Shown piece by piece: positions 53,828 through 63,165 of a stretch of DNA of 64,000 nt (the first letter of the stretch is position 1; each line of letters opens with the position of its first letter). Where the stretch lies: NCBI GenBank assembly GCA_021628825.1, contig JAJXRY010000002.1, positions 620,001-684,000 on the forward strand, in the 5' to 3' direction. The translations under genes were made by a program, and so were the position numbers. Under the pieces are notes generated by a model, which saw only the letters and a program-made list of their open reading frames with translations, was not told where the DNA came from and ran no database searches. The DNA comes from Lachnospiraceae bacterium. Lineage in GTDB: Bacteria > Bacillota > Clostridia > Lachnospirales > Lachnospiraceae.

Positions 53828-54860
53828 ATGAAAAAAAGGTCAGTTTTGTGATTCCCTGTTACCGCTCGACACAGACGCTGCCACATGTGGTAAAAAGAAA
53901 TTGATGATACGATGTCCAGGATGAAAGACTATTGCTATGAGATTATCATGGTGAATGACTGCTCACCGGATGATACCTTTGCAGCGATCGAAAAGCTGTG
54001 CGCAGCACCCGAAAACCGTCCGGAGGCGCAGCGTAAGGGAATTAATCTTGCAAAGAATTTCGGACAGCACAGTGCATTGATGGCAGGTTTTCATTATGTG
54101 ACAGGAGACATTGTAGTGTGTCTGGATGATGATGGGCAGACGCCGGCGGATGAAGTGGGAAAGCTGCTCGGTGGGATTGAACAGGGATCTGACGTGGTTT
54201 ATGCCAGATATGCGCATAAGCATCATTCCGGTTTCCGTAACTGGGGAAGTCATGTGAATGAACTGATGACACGGGTGATGCTCGGAAAACCGAAGGAACT
54301 CTATGTGTCCAGCTATTTTGCAGCCAGACGCTTTGTGGTGGATGAGATGTGCCGTTATACTTATGCATTTCCCTATGTAATTGGCCTTGTACTTCGTACC
54401 ACGAAGAATATTACGAATGTGGATGTGAATCACCGTGACCGGGAAGCAGGAGTTTCCGGATATACACTTGGCAAGCTTTTTGAATCTGTGGTTTAACGGC
54501 TTTACGGCATTCAGTGTGAAGCCGCTGCGGATTGCAACAGCAGCAGGATCAGTCTGCGCGGTAATTGGCTTCTTATATGGAATATATACAATAATCAAGA
54601 AAATTTTCTTTAATCCTCCGGGCCTGGTTACCGGTTTTAGTGCCTTAATGTCGGTTATTGTTTTTGTCGGCGGCATGTTGATGTTAATGCTTGGACTGGT
54701 TGGAGAATATATGGGGAGAATGTATGTTGCCATGAATAATTCCCCCCAGTATGTGATCCGGCAGACGACCTTCGAAGAGGAACCAGCTAGGGAGCATAGG
54801 ACACGAAGCATTGAGAAAATGCAGGCAGGAAATACTGAGGAAATGCAAGCAGGAGAATAG
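53828..54860 (+). CDS. Polyprenyl-phosphate glycosyltransferase (GtrB/DPM1-like GT2)
   Basis: An N-terminal GT2 domain: VSFVIPCYRSTQTLPHVV, EIIMVNDCSPDDTF, NLAKNFGQHSALMAGF and CLDDDGQTPADEV. Two C-terminal membrane helices follow (LRIATAAGSVCAVIGFLYGI and VIVFVGGMLMLMLGLVGEY), then RMYVAMNNSPQYVIR. This is the bactoprenol glucosyl/arabinosyl transferase pattern, which charges a carrier lipid with one sugar. Breaks: two extra A at 53831-53837, A5 near 53893 and T5 near 54478. The tail EKMQAGNTEEMQAGE contains a near-duplicate EMQAG unit. It likely feeds a GT-C-like partner nearby. Confidence 0.85.
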
Positions 54861-54862
54861 TA

Positions 54863-56666
54863 ATGGGAACATGGATCTTTCCAATGGAAAATTATCTGGA
54901 TTTCAGCAACAGCATTTTACCGGTGCTGCTTGCGCTGCTTGTGTTTATGGTGATCCGGAAGATTCGTCCCGGAAAGCCGACCGTTGTTTCCGTACTGTTC
55001 GGGCTTGTCTTTTCAATCTGCATGGTATTTGGTGCACAGCTCGATCAGAAGGGCAGCGTTCCCTTCACAAATCCGTGCATGTGGTTTTCCGTTTTGGCTT
55101 ATGCGTTAGTGATAACCCTGATGGTAAGCGGACTGTGGAATGCGATGGCGAAGAGACTGCAATCTCAAGCGGCTGGGCAGCATTTGAAAGATTCCCGGAA
55201 GATTCATAAAGTATCGGAAGCAGAGAGGGATGAAGCAAAGACGGATGAAGCAAAGCAATGGAAATCCTTCCTGCTGCGGACGAGTGGTGTGATTTTTCTT
55301 CTTTACTTTGTGGTGTTTCTGGCAGTTTATCCCGGATTTTTCGTCTATGATGCACAGGAGGAATACCTGGAAGTGGTAACGCGAGGCTTTTACCACGCAT
55401 CATCCCCCTGTTTCACGTATTGATGATGGGAGGAATTGTCCAGCTTGTTTATAAACTGACAGGATCGGTCAATCTCGGGATTGCAGCATACACCCTGTTC
55501 CAGATGGCAGTTCTGTCATTGATTTTTGGTTATTTCATCTGGAAGCTGAAGGAACACGGACTTTGGAAACGGGGGCAGTGGATCCTGACTTTTTATCTTG
55601 GCATCTGCCCACCGCTTGTCATGTTCTGTCTGTGCTCTGCAAAGGACGGACTGTTCATGGGGATGCTGCTCATCCAGGTACTGCTTTTGCTGGATCTGTG
55701 TGAGGATGTGGAGGCCTTTTTTACAAATAAGAAAAAACTGCTTTTATTTGCAGTATCTGCCATACTGATGATGCTGTTTCGCCATAACGGATGCTACGCC
55801 TTTCTGGTGTTCCTTCCGTTTCTGGCTGTTTTTATGAAAAAGAAAGCGACAGGGTTACAGGCAGGAAAGACACTGCTTTATGGAGTGTTGCTGATCTGCC
55901 TGTACCTGATTTTGAATAAAGGATTTGCATTTATTACAAAAGCAAGTGACGGGGAACATCAGGAGATGCTGACGGTTCCGATTATGCAGCTTGCACGGAC
56001 CTATGCGTATGAGCCGGAGGCCTTTTTCGGAGGAAGACAGGCAAGTACTGTTCCGGTATCTTCCGGAGGAAGCCTTGCAGCATTATACGCCGAAGGTATC
56101 TGATGGAGTGAAAATTTCTTTTTTTCCAATGCGGCTTATGAAGAAAATTCCGGAGATTTCTGGAAACTGTGGGGAAAGACGCTGCTCCATCATCCGTTTT
56201 CTTATGTGAATGCGTGGTTGATGACTTCGTATGGCTTCTGGTATCCCGATACGGTGATTGATGTATATCGTGGAAACACGGTGTTTACTTATACGTATGA
56301 AGACAGCTCTTATTTTGGTTATGAGGTGGAAGAACCGGGAGTAAGGACAAGTTTTCTGCCGGTGCTTAACGAGCTTTACCGCAGAATGTCCCTTACGGTA
56401 TTCCAACAGAAAGTTCCGTTTGTTTCCATGCTGTTTTTCACCGGGCTTTCTGTTCTGGTGTATGATGTTCGGGCTGGGATTTCTGCTGAATCAGAAGGAG
56501 AAGGGAAGATACCTGGAAGTGGTTCTGCCATTTCTGCTTCCAATATTGGTTTTTCCTGACATTTTTACTGGGACCGACCTATCTGGTACGTTATGTGGTG
56601 TTCTGGTGGGTACTGGCGCCGTTGCTTGCGGTACGAATCTATGTTATACTTAATAGTCAACGATGA
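54863..56666 (+). CDS. DUF6020 family polytopic membrane protein
   Basis: After repair about 600 residues with roughly twelve helices. FFVYDAQEEYLEVVTRGF is an acidic outer loop; PPLVMFCLCSAKDGLFMGM, MMLFRHNGCYAFLVFLPF and the terminal GPTYLVRYVVFWWVLAPLLA are family hallmarks. ATG 54863 follows AGGAGAATAGTA and starts just after the previous stop. Breaks near 55395, 56085-56125, 56445 and 56540 fragment it; the stop is at 56664-56666. DUF6020 proteins look like GT-C glycosyltransferases but are uncharacterised. The upstream GT2 may supply the lipid-linked sugar. Confidence 0.7.
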
Positions 56667-56711
56667 AATACGGGCTGTTTTTGCCTGACTGTCATAATTA
56701 AGGAAAGAAGT

Positions 56712-59276
56712 ATGAAAAAGGTTATTTATAAAAGTACAGCGATACAATTTATCATTCTGCTTGCAGCAGTAATTGTTCTTTCGACATTCTGGCCGATGCG
56801 TCTGTGGAAAAAGGACATGACTCTTTCGGTTAATCCGTCAACCGGAACCTGTACAGAGGTGGTAAATGAAGAACATTCGGTGATGCAGACCTTTTTATCA
56901 CAAGGGGATCACCTTGCTTCTTTGCGCCTTTATCCGACCGGTGTGCAGTCGGATGGCTGCTTTTATGTGACAGTTTTGAATGAAAAACAGCAGGTAGCAG
57001 CAAAGGAACAGGTTGTGGTTTCTAAGGAGGATGCCGTTTCTTATGTGGATGTCCCTATGGATTTAATCATGGAGGAAGGGAAGACCTATTTTCTGATTCT
57101 GCAGGGGATAAGACCGGAAGGAATGGATATTAAGACAGAAATTCAGAATGTTCCGGCAGCAGATGTTACCTTTGCCTATGAATTTATTACACCGGATACG
57201 ATGCCGGGGGCCGGAATTCTCTATTATGACGGAGAACAGATTTATGGGGCCGGACTGGCAGCAGAGTATCATTACAGTGTGCCCATTGGCTATAAGCGTA
57301 CACTGGCATTTGCGGGAGGAATTGTTCTTGTTGTTCTGTTACTCTTAGCTGTAATCCGCAGGATTTATAAGGATCACAAGAAAGATCCGCTTATTACTGT
57401 GGAACGGGCATTCCGGTTCACAGCCAATCCGCTTGCTGCATTATTTTTACTTGCCGGCATTTGGATGGTTTTTACCGGAAGATTAAGTGATTATGCATTG
57501 GATAATATCTTTTATACCATAAGCCTTCTGTTCCTTGCTGTGATTTTTGTTCTATGCCATCAATCATAACCGCGACGGACAGGGAACACTGTTTACCGGA
57601 GATTTTATCAGAGAGCATCTGGCAGATGGATTACAGATCCTGTTTATTGCAGGCGCAATTGCTGCATGCTGCGATTATATGAACGGACTCTATGAAATTC
57701 ATCATCAGGTGGCACAGTGCAGGGAAATGCTGTTCTTTGCACTGGTGATTCTTACCATGTTTTTCCTTAAAGGAAATTCTGAACCGGTATACCCTGCTTT
57801 ATGCGATTGTTGCAGGCATTGCCGGAGCAATTTATTATCATAACGGACTTAATGCCCTGGCAGTACGGGAATTTAAAGTAGAGTCAGAGATCGGAATGAA
57901 TGTGGAAGTACTGCGAAATACCGTGCTTATTGCGATCCTGTTCGGATTTATTCTTCTGCGTACCCTGATCTGCTTATGTAAAAAGAAGCTGGCAAAGCCC
58001 AATTATTGGTACGGGGCGCTTACGCTGCTGTTCTTTGCAGGTATTGTGATTTTCCGGAATACCAGATGGTGGACGGTTGTGTTGGCCGTCAGTTTCACTT
58101 TATTATACTTAAGCTATGGAATGTGGGAACACCGCAGTCATTTCCTTACCAATGTTTTGTGGGGAATTGTGCTCCACTTCCTGCTTTCCATGGGATATGC
58201 GCTGCTGCACCGCCCTTATCTTACCTACCGGTACGCCCGTTATCCGTTTGTGTTCCACACCGTAACGACAACTGCGACTTATCTTACGACAGTGGAATGC
58301 GCGGTGATTGTACTGCTTTTGATGAAACTGTATCGTACAACGAAGTTACGGGAAATCTATAAAGAACTGATTCTGTTCGGTATCGTGTCTTCTTATATGT
58401 TGTTCACCATGGCACGTACCGGCTTGTTTGCAGTGGTACTTACCGGTCTTGCGGCATGGCTTATGATCGCAAGAGGAAAGGGAAAGCTGCGTATCCGCAG
58501 TCTCCTTACCAATCTGGGACTTATGGTGCTTGCGGTACTTGTACTATTCCCTGTGACATTCACCTTGCAGAGAAACATTCCCGGAATTGTCGGAGAACCG
58601 GTGCCGTTTGAAATTGAGGAATGGCCGGATCAGGTAATGCGCGGACATAATCTGACTTCCATACGATATATGCGGATCGGAAGATTTGTGGATGTATTTG
58701 CAAACAAAGTCTTTGGCATACCTGAAGGAACCTTTGATTTTTATGGAGAAATTGCCGAATATAAGGCAACTCATGATGAAAATGGAAATGATATTCCAAA
58801 GCTTGTAGCATCCATCGACATTATTCCGTCTTATGTAGAGCCGGTATATGCGGAAAGCACGGGAGATCTTCCGGAAGATATGCTGGATGAGGGAGACTAT
58901 TCCAATGGACGAACGGTGATCTTTAAGTCTTATTTTGATCAGTTGAATATGAACGGTCACGATGAAATGGGAGCCACCCTACCGGATGGAGAGGTTGCGG
59001 TACATGCGCATAACATCTATCTGCAGGTGGCATACGATCATGGAATCGGAGTGGGAATCCTGTTTGTGATTTTTTTGGCGCGGTATCCTTTGTCTGCACA
59101 GTTGTATTTTTATATAAAAAAAGAAAGAAACCATTGCGTATGCAGCACTTCCAATGATTGTGATCCTGTCCTTTGCGGTTGCCGGAATGGTGGAATGGAT
59201 CTTCCATCTGAGCAGTCCGAGCGGATTGGTACTGATGCTGGTACTGGCACCGTTACTTTATAAAGAAAGTTATTAA
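56712..59276 (+). CDS. O-antigen ligase/polymerase-like membrane protein
   Basis: An N-terminal helix, an outer beta-rich domain (residues about 40-190, such as SQGDHLASLRLYPTGVQSDG), then about twelve helices. In the large periplasmic-type loop near the end is GEVAVHAHNIYLQVAYDHGI, the mark of O-antigen ligases and Wzy-like polymerases, and RTGLFAVVLTGLAAWLMIAR precedes it. Breaks near 57552, 57775, 59080 and 59113; repair gives about 850 residues ending LVLAPLLYKESY. ATG 56712 follows AAGGAAAGAAGT. It likely polymerises the repeat unit or joins it to its acceptor. The N-terminal extra domain is uncommon. Confidence 0.75.
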
Positions 59277-59327
59277 CTGTGAAGATACGGAACAGTTATA
59301 AAAAAAGTTTTGAAAGCGACAACAACA

Positions 59328-61219
59328 ATGAAGAAGCCTTTTTAATGTGAAAAAAATTTTTATAGAAGAACATTTCTTGTCATTTACGATATAATCAGTG
59401 TGATTCTGGCAAGTTATCTGGCGTTAATGATCCGTTACGGATTTTTCCCTTGCAGAAATTCCGGAACATTTCATGGAGCCGATTACGAATTTCCTGCCGT
59501 TCAGTATCGTGATTACATTGATTGTTCTTTATATTTTTCCGCATGTATAACAGCCTGTGGGCCTATGCCGGAGAGACCGAGCTGCAGAATCTGATCTGTG
59601 CATGTATCATTTCGTCTGCACTTCAGGCGGTTGGGTTGCAGTTTTTCCGTTCTTCGGGAAGACAGGCGGTACCGAGCAGTTATTATTTCCTTTACATGTT
59701 CCTGCTGATCAGCTTTATTTTTGCAAGCCGTTTTTCCTATCGGTTTCTGCGAAGCCTGAAGCACAAGAGCCAGAATAAGAAAAACGCAATTTCCGTCATG
59801 ATTGTGGGTGCCGGAGAAGCTGCGAATGTCATTATCAAGGAAATTGTGAACAGCAATTTTTCTACCATGGTTATCCGCTGCATTATTGATGATGATAAGG
59901 GAAAATGGGGAAAGTTCATTCAGGGAATCAAGGTTGTAGGTGGTCGTGATAAGATCATTGAATGTGCGGAACACTATGATATTGATGAAATTATTATTGC
60001 AATGCCTTCGATTTCCAGATCTCAGATGAGCAGTATTCTGGATATCTGTAAGGAAACAAATTGTAAACTGCGTTCCCTTCCGGGAATGTATCAGCTGGTA
60101 AACGGAGAAGTCAGTGTCAGCAAGCTCCGTGATGTGGAAGTGGAAGATCTTTTGGGAAGGGATCCGATAGAGGTTGATCTGGAATCGATTCTTTCCTATG
60201 TACAGGGCAAGCGTGTTCTGGTAACGGGAGCCGGTGGATCCATCGGAAGCGAACTGTGTCGTCAGATTGCCTCCCATAAACCATCCTTGCTCATTATGCT
60301 GGATATTTATGAGAACAGCATTTACGATGTACAGCAGGAACTGAAAACACATTTCCCGGATCTTAATCTGGAAGTATTGATTGCATCGGTTCGTAATACG
60401 AACCGGATGAACTGGATTTTTGACCATTATAAACCGGAAATTGTTTACCATGCTGCAGCACATAAGCATGTCCCGCTGATGGAGACAAGCCCGAATGAAG
60501 CCGTAAAGAATAATGTTTTCGGAACCTGGAAAACCGCTTATGCGGCAGCCATGAACGGAACGAAGCGTTTTTGTTATGATTTCCACAGATAAAGCGGTAA
60601 ACCCGACCAATATTATGGGAGCCAGCAAGCGGATCTGTGAAATGATTATCCAGACGTTTAACAAGCATTTTGATACCGAGTTTGTTGCTGTGCGGTTCGG
60701 TAATGTACTTGGAAGTAACGGAAGCGTTATTCCGTTATTTAAAAAAAGCAGATCATGGAAGGCGGACCGGTGACTGTAACCCATCCGGACATTATCCGGT
60801 ATTTCATGACGATTCCGGAAGCAGTATCACTGGTGCTGCAGGCCGGTGCCTATGCAAAGGGAGGAGAAATCTTTGTCCTTGATATGGGAAAACCGGTGAA
60901 GATTCTGGATCTTGCCAAGAACCTGATTAAACTTTCCGGCTACCGTGTCGGAGAGGACATTAAGATTGAATTTACCGGTTTACGTCCCGGGGAGAAGCTT
61001 TATGAAGAACTTCTGATGGAGGAAGAGGGACTTAAGGAAACCGATAATAAGATGATTTATATCGGAAAGCCCATCGAACTGGATGAAACAGAATTCTTCG
61101 TACAGTTGAAGAAGCTGAAAGAAGAATCCAAGGACGAGAGCAATGACATCCGGGCACTGGTTAAAGAAATTGTACCGACGTATCACTATGCCGATAGCAG
61201 TTCAGCCATGCAGAAATGA
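59328..61219 (+). CDS. WbpM/PglF-like UDP-GlcNAc 4,6-dehydratase, membrane form
   Basis: An N-terminal membrane region (VIYDIISVILASYLALMIRY and two more helices), a first Rossmann domain (ISVMIVGAGEAANVIIKEI) and a second catalytic SDR domain (VLVTGAGGSIGSELCRQI, VYHAAAHKHVPLME, MISTDKAVNPTNIMGASKR). About 620 residues after repair. This is the long membrane type that makes UDP-2-acetamido-2,6-dideoxy-4-keto-glucose, the first step to bacillosamine-type sugars. Breaks near 59340, 59346, 59452, 59535, 60572 and 60742. The start ATG 59328 (MKKPFNVKK) is inferred through two breaks. PglE- and PglC-like genes follow. Confidence 0.85.
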
Positions 61220-61233
61220 TTGTGCATGCTGAA
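61201..61233. repeat. TTCAG...CTGAA hairpin at the end of the dehydratase gene
   Basis: TTCAGCCATGCA and TGCATGCTGAA pair with a single bulged C around the loop GAAATGATTG, overlapping the stop codon. The left arm repeats the CAGTTCAGCCATGCAGAA found at 45315. With a weak T content after it, it is more likely a repeat or processing hairpin than a terminator. Confidence 0.5.
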
Positions 61234-61272
61234 CAGTCAAAATAGAACCGATAACAGAAAGAAGGATGCAGT

Positions 61273-62448
61273 ATGGAAAAGAAGCGGATTTACCTTTCTT
61301 CCCCGACCATGCATGGAGAGGAACAGGCATTTATCAATGAGGCATTTGCAACGAACTGGGTGGCTCCGTTAGGACCGAATGTCAATGCACTGGAACAGGA
61401 AATGGCAGCCTATATGGGTGGCGGACATGCCTGTGCACTGAGTGCCGGAACAGCAGCCATTCATCTGGCACTGCGCATTTTAGGCATCGGACAGGGAGAT
61501 GTTGTATTCGCACCGAGCCTTACCTTTGATGCAACCTGCAATCCGATTGTATATGAAAAAGGAACACCGGTCTTTATTGATTCCGAAAAGGATACCTGGA
61601 ACATGGATCCGGAAGCCCTCCGCAAGGCCTTTGAAAAGCATCCGGAAGCCAAAGCCGTAATCGTCGTTCATCTTTATGGAACCCCGGCAAAGCTCAACGA
61701 AATCATGGCAATCTGCGAGGAGCACCATGTGCCGCTTATTGAGGATGCCGCGGAATCCTTAAGCAGTACCTACCATGGAAAACAGACCGGAACCTTTGGA
61801 AAGATTGGTATTATCTCCTTTAATGGAAATAAAATTATCACAACCTCCGGCGGCGGTATGCTGTTATCGGCGGATGAAGAAATTACGAAGAAGGCACTGT
61901 TCCTTGCCACACAGGCAAGAGATCAGGCCAGATATTACCAGCATTCCGAGCTTGGTTATAACTACCGTATGAGTAATGTGGTTGCCGGAATCGGCAGAGG
62001 ACAGCTCCTTCATCTGGATGAGCATAAAGCATTGAAAAAGGCAATTTATCAGCAGTATAAGGAAGCCTTTGCAGATATTGACGAAATTACCATGAATCCG
62101 TTAAATCCGGATGGAGATGCCAATAACTGGCTTTCCTGTATCACGATAAAAGAAGGAAGCAAGGTAACGCCGAATGGCATTATGGATGCATTGGATGCCG
62201 AGAATATTGAATCTCGTCCGATCTGGAAGCCGATGCATTTACAACCCATTTACGCCGGTGCAGAATTCTTTACCGCAGACGGTGAACAGATCAATACCGC
62301 AAAGGTAAAGGGCGATAACGGGGAAGACTGGGACAGAAGCGTGAGCGGTGATATCTTCCGCAGAGGTTTATGCCTGCCCAGTGACATTAAGAACACGAAA
62401 GAAGATATGGAACGTATTATCAAGATTGTCAGAAGCTGCTTTGGATAA
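61273..62448 (+). CDS. PglE-like UDP-4-keto-sugar transaminase
   Basis: Intact, 391 residues, a DegT/DnrJ/EryC1 PLP enzyme. RIYLSSPTMHGEEQAFINEA, the NWVAPLGPNVNALEQEMAAY substrate-binding start, LSAGTAAIHLALRILGIG and the Schiff-base Lys in IISFNGNKIITTSGGGM fit UDP-N-acetylbacillosamine transaminases (PglE). ATG 61273 follows AAAGGATG. It acts on the 4-keto sugar from the upstream dehydratase; the next gene is the PglC-like initiator. A PglD-like acetyltransferase is expected downstream, beyond the window. Confidence 0.88.
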   Translation: MEKKRIYLSSPTMHGEEQAFINEAFATNWVAPLGPNVNALEQEMAAYMGGGHACALSAGTAAIHLALRILGIGQGDVVFAPSLTFDATCNPIVYEKGTPVFIDSEKDTWNMDPEALRKAFEKHPEAKAVIVVHLYGTPAKLNEIMAICEEHHVPLIEDAAESLSSTYHGKQTGTFGKIGIISFNGNKIITTSGGGMLLSADEEITKKALFLATQARDQARYYQHSELGYNYRMSNVVAGIGRGQLLHLDEHKALKKAIYQQYKEAFADIDEITMNPLNPDGDANNWLSCITIKEGSKVTPNGIMDALDAENIESRPIWKPMHLQPIYAGAEFFTADGEQINTAKVKGDNGEDWDRSVSGDIFRRGLCLPSDIKNTKEDMERIIKIVRSCFG

Positions 62449-62528
62449 TTTGCTTTATTTTTTTAAGTTGCAAATTATCTATGCCAGAATCAGAATCAGA
62501 ACCAGAACACTAAAGGAGGCCACCCTCT

Positions 62529-63144
62529 ATGTACAAAAAAAACTGCATCAAACGCCTGCTGGACATCCTTTTATCCTTAATCGGAATCATCCTGCTGTGT
62601 TGGCTCTACCTGATCCTCTTTATTCTGGTAAGAGTCAAACTGGGAAGCCCGGTACTTTTCAAGCAACAGCGTCCCGGTAAAAATGAGAAGATCTTTACTC
62701 TATATAAATTCCGTACCATGACGGATGCAAGGGATGAAAATGGAAACCTTTTGCCGGATGAAGTCAGCCTGACAGCTTTTTGGTAAAATGCTTCGTAGTA
62801 CCAGTTTAGATGAATTGCCGGAATTATTTAATATCTTTAAAGGGGATATGAGCCTTATTGGACCACGGCCGCTTTTGGTAAAGTATTTACCTCTTTATAA
62901 TGAAGAACAAAAGCACCGGCATGATGTGCGTCCTGGATTGACCGGACTGGCACAGGTAAACGGACGGAACGCTATTTCCTGGGAAAAGAAGTTTGAATAT
63001 GATGTAGAATATGTCAGAAATATTTCGTTTTTGCTGGATTGCAGGATTCTGTTGCAGACCGTAAAGGCTGTTTTTAAAAGAGAAGGCATCAGCAGTGCAA
63101 CGGACGCTACGATGGAAGCGTTTAAAGGAACGCCGAAGAAATGA
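62529..63144 (+). CDS. PglC-like phosphoglycosyltransferase (initiating sugar transferase)
   Basis: This enzyme transfers a sugar 1-phosphate from its UDP donor to undecaprenyl phosphate at the inner membrane. It has the re-entrant N-terminal helix (CIKRLLDILLSLIGIILLCW), KQQRPGKNEKIFTLYKFRTM, the catalytic LDELPELFNIFKGDMSLIGP and RHDVRPGLTGLAQVNGRN. It is the short monotopic type, about 204 residues after removing one T near 62780. ATG 62529 follows AAAGGAGG. It sets the first sugar of the glycan, probably di-N-acetylbacillosamine given the preceding genes. Confidence 0.92.
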
Positions 63145-63165
63145 GAGATCAGAAAGGGTAGAGCT

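Noticed and set aside
59513..60784. A 423-codon minus-strand open frame
   Set aside because: It lies antisense to the WbpM/PglF-like dehydratase, has no ribosome site, and its translation has no family-like pattern. It is a shadow of the real gene.
59328..61219. Calling the dehydratase PseB
   Set aside because: It has N-terminal membrane helices and two Rossmann domains, as in WbpM/PglF. PseB is a short soluble enzyme.
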